Shown here one piece after another: positions 24,243-35,400 of a stretch of DNA of 64,000 nt. The stretch spans positions 2,508,501 through 2,572,500 of the forward strand of contig CATNEN010000011.1 in assembly GCA_950097015.1 (NCBI GenBank). The letters are read 5' to 3'. The notes below the pieces were generated by a model, which was given only the letters and a program-made list of their open reading frames with translations, had not been told where the DNA came from and did not search any database. Positions within the stretch are counted from its first letter, which is position 1. Each line of letters begins with the position of its first letter. Position numbers and translations under genes: made by a program. The stretch comes from Macrostomum hystrix (Eukaryota > Platyhelminthes > Macrostomidae).

Positions 24243-24367
24243 GATATAGTTTATAGTTCATTGAGTTAGGCTTAATGATCGGCAATGAGTTCTAGACTAG
24301 AACAGATCTAATCTGAGTCAATTATTTTCCTATTCTCAATCAACTTGCAGCACTCAGTCAGTACAAA

Positions 24368-25172
24368 ATGAAACCAATGAAACGTGTCAGACGCGGCAGC
24401 GGCACTGGCGATGGCGCCTCCTACGAAGCCGTCTCGCCCTTACCGTCGCCCTCGCCCTCGCCCTCTTCAATGCCGCTACCTCATTCGCCGAATCAGTCAG
24501 CCTTCGCCGTCAGTTTGCAGCCTTCGCCGGCCGCGCCGCCTCCTCCGCCGCCTCCGTCGCCGCAACAATTGCGTCGATCTAAACGACTTCGAGCCAGGCC
24601 CAGCAGTCCCCGTCTAGACGTTCGGCACTACTGCTCATTGTGCGCTGAGAGTCTGGAGACTGGAGCCGACCTAGCCAGCCCGGACACCTGCTCCGGGCAC
24701 ACCTTTCACATGGCCTGCCTAACCGCCTGGTTAGAGACCCGGCCTACTCCCGTCTGTCCTATTGAAGTCTGCAGCCGGGCATTCGACAAAATCTGCGTCC
24801 GACGCCGGCCGGGCGGTCGAGTTCTTCAACGATTGTCGTCAGATCAAAGCTTCGCCTGTCCGATCTGCCGGGAGCCGCTCTCGGGCCAGTGCGCCAGTCC
24901 CGACTGCTGTCGGCACACATTCTGCCTGCCCTGCCTGCGTCGTTGGTCGCGAAATAGCGACGCCTGTCCGCTGGATAGGCGACGCTTCTCGGCCATCTGT
25001 TTGCTGCCCCGGGTTGGGTCGGATAGACTGCTGCGCCGTCTGCGGGTGGCTCCGCCAAGGCGACAGTCGCCTGAACCCGCGCCACCACCGCCGCCACAGC
25101 CTCCGCAGCAGCAGCAGCCGCTTCCTCCGCCACCGCCTCCTCCCCCGCCACCTCCGCCTCCATCAAATCAGT

Positions 25173-25203
<31 letters not shown>

Positions 25204-25432
25204 CCAGCAGTTTCTAGTTCAACAGCATCAGCAGCATCCACACGCCGCTGCTGCTGCAGCTGCTGCCGCCGCAGCCGCAGCCGCTGCGGTTTCTGCTCCT
25301 ACAGCAACAACCGAAGTTGTTGTTGATGTTCGAAATCTGCTGGATTATCTGCGACTAATGAGCATTAGCCGGTTAGCTGATGGTGATTACTATGGCTACT
25401 GCTTCTATTCTAGCCTGCTGCGGGTAATTTGA
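24368..25432 (+). CDS. Tandem RING-finger protein (PHRF1/SCAF11-type RINGs), probable E3 ligase
   Basis: A single open frame of 354 codons, ATG at 24368. A pyrimidine-rich acceptor (caacttgcag) 19 bp upstream suggests a 5' UTR intron or trans-splice site. RING 1 spans about 89-143: C89-x2-C92, C108-x2-H111-x2-H114-x2-C117, then CP at 130-131. RING 2 spans 164-210: CPIC, C180-x2-H183-x2-C186-x2-C189, CPLDRRRF. The second closely resembles the PHRF1/SCAF11 pattern (CPIC...SP..C.H.FC..C...W....CP.DR..F..I). Flanks are low complexity: Ser/Pro, poly-Pro, poly-Gln/His and a 17-Ala run (about 292-306). No PHD finger is seen, so it is not a full PHRF1. RINGs of this kind recruit E2 enzymes; the substrate is unknown. 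Confidence 0.8.
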
Positions 25433-25535
25433 CTGGCTTCATCAAGTCAGTTGCCATGCAAGCGACTGTCCTCAGACTACATCCGAGTCCCGTTTAACGC
25501 TATGAACCTTACAGACTATGAGATGACTATGCAAG

Positions 25536-25965
25536 CCTAATAAAATGGACTGCTAGCCTGGCCTCTTAGTGGATAAAGGGATAGAATGGATTGCTAGTCT
25601 AGCCTCTCGTGGATAAAGGGATAGAATGGATTGCTAGTCTAGCCTCTCAGTGGATAGCGGAATAAAATGGATTGCTAGTCTAGCCTCTCGGTGGATAGCG
25701 GAATAAAATGGATTGCTAGTCTAGCCTCTCAGTGGATAGCGGAATAAAATGGATTGCTAGTCTAGCCTCTAGTGGATAAAGGGATAGAATGGATTGCTAG
25801 TCTAGCCTCTCAGTGGATAAAGGGATAGAATGGACTGCTGCTGCATCGTTGCTCGTTGATGATGATGATGATGAGTCTAGCCTCTCAGTGAATAGCGGAA
25901 TAAAATGGATTGCTAGTCTAGCCTCTCGTGGATAAAGGGATAGAAGGGATTGCTAGTCTATGCCA
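25536..25965. repeat. Minisatellite, ~41-bp unit in the 3' UTR, with repeated poly(A) signals
   Basis: The unit contains 'attgctagtctagcctctca' and 'gtggataaagggatagaatg'. Several copies carry 'gcggaataaaatgg' instead, giving AATAAA at 25539, 25661, 25702, 25743 and 25899. A short GAT microsatellite interrupts it near 25858-25872. Confidence 0.9.
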
Positions 25966-27720
25966 GCCGGCTTTAGCTCGTAAATGCTAATAGTTGGTTG
26001 TTGTTGGTAAATGTTGATTCTCTTCATTCCTGCCTTGATTTTTCTTACCTCGTTCAGCAGAACTTCCTATCCGCTTCCCACTGATTGTGTAATCCCATTT
26101 TCAAAGTCGTTTGCGTCTTCCTCTAGTGCGCATCGGCCTAAAACTAGAATAGTTTTTTGCTTGTTTCTGTTTTTAGCTATCCAGTTCTTTTTCTGATTTG
26201 CTATATGTTTTGGAGATCAGAATGATGTATCAGTGCCTAAAAAATTGTCTCACATTCTACCACTTTGTCTCCCAACCTACTTCCCATTCTTTCTCCCCCC
26301 TCTTTCTTCTTCCCATTTTCCCTTCTCCTCCGCCTTCTGTTTCTGGAAATCTCGTCCTAGTGCTTCCTTTTATTCATGTTACATTTTGTTATTTTGCCTT
26401 TCGAAAATTTTCACCAATTTAAACTGAACTTCTAACTGGACTAAAACTGAAATTGTGTGTTTTGTTTAATTTTGCTGCGGTAAAATAAATTCGTTAAACT
26501 TATTGATATTCAAATTTGCTTGTTTAAAGTGAAGTAAGTTTTGCTAGTGGCATTCCTTGTTTTTCAAAACTGCTTGTATTTTGTCACTTGTTTTGTTTTC
26601 TTTGTTTGTTTACTCTAACTGCTTCTTTACGCTCGTACTTTATATTAAAAAGCACTTTCAGCTTAGTTGTAGAAAATTTTTTGTTACTTTTAATTGTTAA
26701 ATAATTTTCCAACATCTACATAGCGCCATCGTTTTTATGTAGCACTTGTACATTCATATTTTGTGTTCTTAATAAAAGCTAATATTTATGAGGCGATTTT
26801 TTAATGTCTATCCTATTTTAAATTGGCGCCAAACTAGTTCGTTGGATATCAGTATAACAAGAGCGATATCGATTTATTAGAAAAAAACGAAAATATGGTT
26901 AAACTTTATTTTAAAAAGTACAGCTTGAGGTGAAAAAAAATTGAGTGAATTTCATTTAATTAAACTAAATAAAATTAATTTGTTATAAGTCGTTCTACTA
27001 GTTTGGCGCAATTTCAAATTGTTATTAGGAAATTTCTAATTAAAGAAGCTGCACATAAAAAATATACTTCAGTTTCTTTTATCTCGCACATCTGTCTAGC
27101 CAATCAAATATTTATTCATGGAATTATATTTATAATTTTTTAATTCTACATTTCTACTTGTATTTATCTAGAGAGAGGTATGTTCTGATATTCGCGAATT
27201 ATTGTACACATGCGCGATTCGGACTACTTAAACTTATTTTGTTAAGTAGCGCACTTTGGCCATATTCCATTTGTTTATTAAAATTCGTCAGTGAATATGA
27301 GGCGTACGGTTTTTTCGTGTTATTTATATTTCTGACCTCATTGCTTTTCACTAGAACAGTTAATATTAGATCTTGTACATGTTTTGAATTTTTGTAAATA
27401 TAACATTTTTTAAAATTGCTCGTTTTGTCATTTGGCTCTAATATTATAGAATGAGTATTTTTTAATCTGATTGAAAATTTGTGTGTTTTATAGACCTGAA
27501 TTTCATATTTAACATGTTTTGTTGCATTGAAACTATTAGGCAGAAAAATACCTCCCTTAAACATTTATATTTTTTAATCAAGATTCTCCTGAATTGTTTA
27601 TATGGCTCAATTGTATCCATTGACTTTTTCTGAATTTCAATTAGCTTTATTAATTACTTTTCGTTTTAAAGTGTTTACATGAGCCTATATAGCCGCAGAG
27701 AGAAATTTAGAGTTATTGAT
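25966..27720. other. AT-rich unique spacer
   Basis: About 1.75 kb with no supported gene. A further AATAAA occurs near 26770, so part may be a long 3' UTR of the tandem-RING gene. Small frames (for example 27158-27564) are low-complexity and not family-like. Confidence 0.4.
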
Positions 27721-28559
27721 GAAACTATAAGGGGGCGAGAAGCTAAAAGGGGTAGAAACTATGGGGTGGAGAGAAGCTAAGAGGGGTAGAAATAATGGGG
27801 GCGAGAAGCTAAAAGGGGTAGAAACTATGGGGAAGAGAAGCTAAGAGGGGTAGAAACAATGGGGGAGAGTAGCTAAGAGGGGTAGAAACAATCGGGGAGA
27901 GTAGCTAAGAGGGGTAGAAACAATCGGGGAGAGTAGCTAAGAGGGGTAGAAACAATCGGGGAGAGTAGCTAAGAGGGGTAGAAACAATCGGGGAGAGTAG
28001 CTAAGAGGGGTAGAAACAATCGGGGAGAGAAGCTAAGAGGGGTAGAAACTATGGGGAAGAGAAGCTAAGAGGGGTAGAAACAATGGGGGAGAGTAGCTAA
28101 GAGGGGTAGAAACAATCGGGGAGAGTAGCTAAGAGGGGTAGAAACAATCGGGGAGAGAAGCTAAGAGGGGTAGAAACAATGGAGGAAGAGAAGCTAAGAG
28201 GGGTAGAAACAATCGGGGAGAGTAGCTAAGAGGGGTAGAAACAATGGGGGAGAGTAGCTAAGAGGGGTAGAAACAATGGGGGAGAGTAGCTAAGAGGTCT
28301 AGAAACAATCGGGGAGAGAAGCTAAGAGGGGTAGAAACAATGGGGGAGAGTAGCTAAGAGGTCTAGAAACAATCGGGGAGAGAAGCTAAGAGGGGTAGAA
28401 ACAATGGGGGAGAGTAGCTAAGAGGGCTAGAAACAATCGGGGAGAGTAGCTAAGAGGGGTAGAAACAATGGGGGAGAGTAGCTAAGAGGGTTAGAAACAA
28501 TCGGGGAGAGTAGCTAAGAGGGGTAGAAACAATCGGGGAAGAGAAGCTAAGAGGGGTAG

Positions 28560-28840
28560 TGTGAAGTCGTGGGTTAATTGAAGAACAGAAGCAAACGCAT
28601 TGAGCAGGTTGCAGGACAGTCACAAGCGCAAACTCTAGCCGTGCACCTTCGATCAATATATATTGTGCCAGACAGGCATGATTCAGCAATCACACGAGAT
28701 AACAATAGGGTGGAGGATGGGTGGTTGTATAAGACACATCAAAGTAAATAACAGCGGCGGGGGTGGCGCGCGCGCACTTAAATAAACTGAACTATTACAA
28801 CAACGACAGTGACTGCACTAACAATTGACATAGCCCGACA
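28560..28840 (-). repeat. LTR (3' LTR in element orientation)
   Basis: 281 bp, identical to 28881-29161. The 5-bp target site ggtag precedes it at 28555-28559. Confidence 0.92.
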
Positions 28841-28853
28841 TCTCCCCCCTAGG
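28841..28853 (-). promoter_or_regulatory. Polypurine tract
   Basis: The plus strand reads 'tctcccccctagg'. On the minus strand this ends in 'aggggggaga' directly against the 3' LTR, the expected place for plus-strand priming. Confidence 0.8.
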
Positions 28854-28861
28854 CTAGAAAC

Positions 28862-28879
28862 ATCCCATCCTCGTCGCCA
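28862..28879 (-). promoter_or_regulatory. Primer-binding site, tRNA-Ser type
   Basis: The plus strand reads 'atcccatcctcgtcgcca', which equals the 3' end of tRNA-Ser(GCU) including CCA. It lies one base inside the 5' LTR on the minus strand. Confidence 0.85.
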
Positions 28880-28880
28880 C

Positions 28881-29161
28881 TGTGAAGTCGTGGGTTAATT
28901 GAAGAACAGAAGCAAACGCATTGAGCAGGTTGCAGGACAGTCACAAGCGCAAACTCTAGCCGTGCACCTTCGATCAATATATATTGTGCCAGACAGGCAT
29001 GATTCAGCAATCACACGAGATAACAATAGGGTGGAGGATGGGTGGTTGTATAAGACACATCAAAGTAAATAACAGCGGCGGGGGTGGCGCGCGCGCACTT
29101 AAATAAACTGAACTATTACAACAACGACAGTGACTGCACTAACAATTGACATAGCCCGACA
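28881..29161 (-). repeat. LTR (5' LTR in element orientation)
   Basis: 281 bp, identical to 28560-28840. It is followed by the second ggtag at 29162-29166. On the minus strand it contains AT-rich 'tttatttaag' and 'atatatatt' stretches that could serve as a TATA element. Confidence 0.92.
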
Positions 29162-29588
29162 GGTAGAAACAATCGGGGAGAGAAGCTAAGAGGGGTAGAA
29201 ACTATGGGGAAGAGTAGCTAAGAGGGGTAGAAACAATCGGGGAGAGAAGCTAAGAGGGGTAGAAACTATGGGGAAGAGAAGCTAAGAGGGGTAGAAACAA
29301 TGGGGTAGAGTAGCTAAGAGGGGTAGAAACAATGGGGGAGAGTAGCTAAGAGGGGTAGAAATAATGGGGGCGAGAAGCTAAAAGGGGTAGAAACTATGGG
29401 GAAGAGAAGCTAAGAGGGGTAGAAACAATTGGGGAGAGTAGCTAAGAGGGGTAGAAACAATGGGGGCAGAGAAGCTAAGAGGGGTAGAAATAATGGGGGC
29501 GAGAAGCTAAAAGGGGTAGAAACAATGGGGGCAGAGAAGCTAAGAGGGGTAGAAACAATGGGGCAGAGAAGCTATGAGGGCTAGAAAC

Positions 29589-30118
29589 AACAGACACGAA
29601 TATTATTGAAAGTAACTTCGTAATTTTTCAATTTATTATTAATCTAAAGTTTTTTAAATTCAATTATGACAGTAATCAACTGTCTATTGTGGTACTGCAA
29701 GTGTGTTTTTAGTTTAATTTTGTCAAATATTTCCCATTGTTTTGTTGTGTTCTTACCACGACTCGGATTCCTATGATTTTTTTATTTCTTGTAAATTTTT
29801 AATTTTTCAAGGTTAAATAGTTTTTGTCGATTTTGAATAGTTTGTTTGCTGGCATTACACTCTGCTTGTATATAATTGCTTTGCTGCAAGGATAAGCTAC
29901 AATGCTAACCTATTTGCTGTCTCTATTTTTATTATTGTACTCAAACATTTGTCAGAATCTTGACACCCATTCTTTTGACATAAAAAGAGGACAAGAAATT
30001 GTAATAAAGGTTTGAAATTGAATTCACACTTTTTTTCATTCATCAGTGTCTTTTATCTTTAGAGTTTTAACTTTAGACTGGTCGTCATTTCTGACAGAAA
30101 AAGTTAGATTTATGACAC
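29589..30118. other. Unique AT-rich spacer
   Basis: About 530 bp between two arrays with no supported exon. AATAAA near 30003 could be a transcript end, but I cannot assign it to a gene. Confidence 0.35.
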
Positions 30119-32345
30119 TTGAAGCCATTTTCAGACTAAGCGCCATCTCTGTCAGAATAAATGCCATTTCAAACAGACTAGAGGCCATTTCTGTAAGACT
30201 AGATGCCATTTCTGTAAGACTAGATGCCATTTATGTAAGACTAGATGCCATTTCTGAGACTAGATGCCATTTCTGAGACTAGATGCCATTTCTGAGACTA
30301 AATGCCATTTCTGAGACTAGATGACATTTCTGTAGGACTAGATGCCATTTCTGTAAGACTAGATGCCATTTCAAACAGACTAGATGCCATTTCAAACAGA
30401 CTAGATGCCATTTCAAACAGACTAGATGCCATTTCAAACAGACTAGATGCCATTTCAAACAGACTAGATGCCATTTCAAACAGACTAGATGTCATTTCTG
30501 TAAGACTAGATGCCATTTCAAACAGACTAGGTGCCATTTCAAACAGACTAGATGCCATTTCAAACAGACTAGATGCCATTTCAAACAGACTAGATGTCAT
30601 TTCTGTAAGACTAGATGCCATTTCAAACAGACTAGGTGCCATTTCAAACAGACTAGGTGCCATTTCAAACAGACTAGATGCCATTTCAAACAGACTAGAT
30701 GCCATTTCAAACAGACTAGATGCCATTTCAAACAGACTAGATGTCATTTCTGTAAGACTAGATGCCATTTCAAACAGACTAGATGCCATTTCAAACAGAC
30801 TAGATGCCATTTCAAACAGACTAGATGCCATTTCAAACAGACTAGATGCCATTTCAAACAGACTAGATGCTATTTCAAACAGACTAGATGTCATTTCTGT
30901 AAGACTAGATGCCATTTCAAACAGACTAGGTGCCATTTCAAACAGACTAGGTGCCATTTCAAACAGACTAGATGCCATTTCAAACAGACTAGATGACATT
31001 TCTGTAGGACTAGATGCCATTTCTGTAAGACTAGATGCCATTTCAAACAGACTAGATGCCATTTCAAACAGACTAGATGCCATTTCAAACAGACTAGATG
31101 TCATTTCTGTAAGACTAGATGCCATTTCAAACAGACTAGATGCCATTTCAAACAGACTAGATGTCATTTCTGTAAGACTAGATGCCATTTCAAACAGACT
31201 AGATGCCATTTCAAACAGACTAGATGCCATTTCAAACAGACTAGATGCCATTTCAAACAGACTAGATGCCATTTCAAACAGACTAGATGCCATTTCAAAC
31301 AGACTAGATGCCATTTCAAACAGACTAGATGCCATTTCAAACAGACTAGATGCCATTTCAAACAGACTAGATGCCATTTCAAACAGACTAGATGCCATTT
31401 CAAACAGACTAGATGCCATTTCAAACAGACTAGATGCCATTTCAAACAGACTAGATGCCATTTCAAACAGACTAGATGCCATTTCTGTAAGACTAGATGC
31501 CATTTCAAACAGACTAGATGCCATTTCAAACAGACTAGATGCCATTTCAAACAGACTAGATGTCATTTCTGTAAGACTAGATGCCATTTCAAACAGACTA
31601 GATGCCATTTCAAACAGACTAGATGCCATTTCTGTAAGACTAGATGCCATTTCAAACAGACTAGATGCCATTTCAAACAGACTAGATGCCATTTCAAACA
31701 GACTAGATGCCATTTCAAACAGACTAGATGCCATTTCAAACAGACTAGATGCCATTTCAAACAGACTAGATGCCATTTCAAACAGACTAGATGCCATTTC
31801 AAACAGACTAGATGCCATTTCAAACAGACTAGATGCCATTTCAAACAGACTAGATGCCATTTCAAACAGACTAGATGCCATTTCTGTAAGACTAGATGCC
31901 ATTTCAAACAGACTAGATGCCATTTCAAACAGACTAGATGCCATTTCAAACAGACTAGATGTCATTTCTGTAAGACTAGATGCCATTTCAAACAGACTAG
32001 ATGCCATTTCAAACAGACTAGATGCCATTTCTGTAAGACTAGATGTCATTTCTGTAAGACTAGATGACATTTCTGAGACTAAATGCCATTTCTGAGAATA
32101 GATGACATTTCTGTAAGACTAGATGCCATTTCAAACAGACTAGATGCCATTTCAAACAGACTAGATGCCATTTCAAACAGACTAGATGTCATTTCTGTAA
32201 GACTAGATGCCATTTCTGTAAGACTAGATGCCATTTCAAACAGACTAGATGCCATTTCTGAGACTAAATGCCATTTCTGAGACTAAATGCCATTTTTTTC
32301 TGAGACTAAATGCAATTTCTGAAAAGCTAGATGTCATTTCTGACG
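30119..32345. repeat. Minisatellite, 21-bp unit, about 105 copies
   Basis: Unit 'gactagatgccatttcaaac' plus one base, with subtype 'catttctgtaagactagatg'. The two subtypes are arranged in repeating blocks; one block recurs at 399 bp (19 units), seen by comparing 31164-31550 with 31563-31949. Frames of about 590 codons are open on both strands because 21 is a multiple of three. The plus frame reads ISNRLDA, a heptad. I treat both as artefacts. Confidence 0.95.
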
Positions 32346-32454
32346 CATTCTCGTGGTGTTAAATAGATATTTCAAAGCAGATGCAAATGAAATTATATAT
32401 TGCAGCTTCGCAGCAGAACAAGGCCGTGATATATAATTGACTAAGCATCTAAGA

Positions 32455-35400
32455 ATGTCGCACGATGCGGCAGCCTCTGTTGATGTGTTCAGCATTCTGT
32501 CAAACGATTTGCCGCAGTTTAGCCAGTCTGTGTTGCAGCAGTTCTATCAGCGTTGCTCGGACCAGATTCTGGCTTATCAGCATCCAATCACTGGCCTGTT
32601 TCCATTGTACCCGGACTCCGATCCACCCTGCTACGCTGGTCACGTGCGGGATAACATCTACATAGCCACCAGTGTGTGGGCTCTGGCTCAGGTCTATAGG
32701 AAAACTGATCAGGACAGTGGCAGATGCTGGGAGCTGCGTCAGCGAGCGCTGAAATGCATGCGCTCGATAATGACCTTCTGGATGACCCAGACAAGCCGGC
32801 TGGAGGCGTTCAAAGATCAGCAGAGTCCCAGGCACTGTCTGCTGACAGTCTTCGATTATCGAACTGGCGCCGAACTAAATGACACCGCCTTCAAAGGCTA
32901 TCAGCATCATCAGCTGGATGCTGTGGCACTGTTTGTGCTCATGAGCATTCAGATGATTAGCTCTGGACTGGAGATTATTCACACCAAAACTGAGGTTTGT
33001 GGGGCTGGTGTTGCCTCTGGATTATTCGCGTTTGAGGCATGGTAGATGAGGATTTATGGGATTATTGTTAATGATTCATAGAATCATAGTTATGGATTCC
33101 TAGAAAAATATATGAGGATTCCACAAAAAATAGATGAGGATACCTATAATCAAAGATAAATTTTCCTAGAATCAAAGTTATCGATTCCTAGAATCACAGA
33201 TGAATATTCCTAGAATCAAAGATAAAGTTTCTTAGAATCATTGTTATCGATTCCTATAATCATAGATAAGGATTCTTAGAATCATAGATAAGGATTCTTA
33301 GAATCATAGATAAGGATTCTTAGAATCATAGATAAGAATTCCTAGAATCAAAGATAAGAATTCCTAGAATCATAGATAAGGATTCTTAGAATCATAGGTA
33401 AGGATTCCTAGAATCATAAATAAGGATAAGGATAAGGATTTCTAGGTCCATGTATCGGGATTTCTAGGTTCATATTTGGGATTTCTAGGTTCATATTCAT
33501 ATTTCTACATTGCTAGCACACCATATTAGACAGTCTTGAACCCTCACCTGACCCTATCGCATTCGCAGGTAAACGTATTCCAGAACCTCATCTTCTACCT
33601 GGAGCGGGCCTACCGCATTCCTGACTTCGGCATGTGGGAGCGCGGCACCAAGCAGAACACCGGCAGCGTGGAGCTGCACGCCAGCTCCGTCGGGTTCGCC
33701 AAAGCCGCCCTGGAAGCCGCCAACAGTTTCAACGTGTTCGGCCAGTCTGGCGATCACACCACCGTCATCCACGTTGACATCGATGCCCACTCTAGGAATC
33801 GAATCATTTTAACAAACCTGCTGCCAAGAGAGAGTGCTACCAAGGGATGCGACAGTTCGCTAATTCCCACCCTGTGCTGGCCAGGTCATGCTACTCACGA
33901 ACCGGTTAGGAGGGCCGCCCTGCAGAATGTATTTAACAGATTCCGTGGAGAATACGGCTTTAAAAGATTCTCCAGAGATGGCTACGGCAGCGCCATGGAG
34001 ACTAGTGGAGTTGGGCCGCACAGGCGAGCCCAGTATTCTCACGGCGAATTGAAGAAATTCGAACAGGTCGAATGCCAATGGCCAATTTTCTACGCCTTTC
34101 TCATCATTGAGCATTGCCTGCAGGGCGATTTCAAAATTGCCGGCGCTTATAAACGAAAACTGGACTCACTGCTGCTAGAGGCAGATTCTGGAGTACCCCT
34201 GTGAGTTGCTGAAGGAATGTAGGAATGAGGAATGTAGAGAATGGGAAGAATGTAGGAATGAATAATGTAGGATAGAGAATGGGAAGAATGTAGGATAGAG
34301 AGTGGGAAGAATGTAGCATAGAGAGTGGGAAGAATGTAGGATAGAGAGTGGGAAGAATGTAGAATAGAGAGTGGGAAGAATGTAGGATAGAGAGTGGGAA
34401 GAATGTAGGATAGAGAGTGGGAAGAATGTAGGATAGAGAATGGGAAGAATTTAGGATAGAGAATGGGAAGAATGTAAGATAGAGAGTAGGAAGAATGTAG
34501 GATAGAGAGTGGGAATAATGTAGGATAGAGAGTGGGAAGAATGTAGGATATAGAATGGGAATAATGTAGGTTAGAGAATGGAAATAATGTAGGATAGAGA
34601 GTGGGAAGAATTTAGGATAGAGAATGGGAATAATGTAAGATAGAGAGTAGGAAGAATGTAGGATAGAGAATGGGAATAATGTAGGATAGAGAGTGGGAAG
34701 AATGTAGGATAGAGAGTGGGAAGAATGTAGGATAGAGAGTGGGAAGAATGTAGGATAGAGAGTGGGAAGAATGTAGGATAGAGAGTGGGAAGAATGTAGG
34801 ATAGGTATATTGAATTGAGGTGGATGGTGCATTACATAAGAAATCATACCGCCACTGCCTGTAGCAGCCAGCCTTGGGACTCAGCATCGCCCCAGCAACA
34901 GCAGCAGCAGCAGCAGCAACGCCGCTGGATGCCGAAGTTCTACTTTGTTCCTCGCGACTATGTTCAAGAGGAGCGTGACAAACCGGGCAGCCAATCGCGT
35001 CGCTCGAATTTCGATTTGGGCGATCCGATATTTCTCTGGGGCGAATCCGTGCTACTCATAGCCGACCTCATGGAGTCCGGTTACCTCATGGCGCACGATT
35101 TGGATCTACTGCGCCGATACAAACCGTTTCACGAACGACCCTTGGATATGTCCAGGCGGGTACCGTTCGTTAACAAGCTGCAGGATCTGGTGGTACAGGT
35201 CGTGCTTATTTCCGAGTCCGTGCGATTGCAACAAATGTTGGCCACGTTTGGAGTGCAAAGTCAGACTCCTACTCAGGTCTGTGCTGCTTTGACTTGCATG
35301 TTTGATCCTCTGTTCACTCAGTCCATTCACGCCAGTATTAACTATTCACTCTAACATCCCCTATTCACTCCAGCATCCCCTATTCACTCCAACATCCCCT

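Larger units (their letters stand above)
28560..29161 (-). mobile_element. Miniature LTR retrotransposon (TRIM-like), 602 bp, identical LTRs
   Basis: Two 281-bp direct repeats (28560-28840 and 28881-29161) are identical at every base I compared and begin TGT and end ACA. They flank only 40 bp. The element is bounded by a perfect 5-bp duplication, ggtag. On the minus strand, one base after the LTR, 'tggcgacgaggatgggat' (28879-28862) is an 18-nt primer-binding site complementary to the 3' end of tRNA-Ser(GCU) as I remember it. The other end of the 40 bp is a polypurine tract, 'aggggggaga', directly next to the second LTR. There is no coding sequence at all, so reverse transcriptase and integrase must come from an autonomous partner. 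Identical LTRs mean very recent insertion. Confidence 0.92.
27725..29588. repeat. Minisatellite, 32-bp unit, purine-rich, split by an LTR element
   Basis: The unit contains 'ctaagaggggtagaaacaat' and 'cggggagagtag'. It is interrupted at 28560-29161 by a miniature LTR retrotransposon, after which the repeat resumes in register with a 5-bp target duplication. Confidence 0.95.

Noticed and set aside
30298-32095. Long open frames on both strands (about 590 codons each)
   Set aside because: They are the 21-bp minisatellite read in a frame without stops. Composition is purely periodic, there is no domain, and the same happens on both strands.
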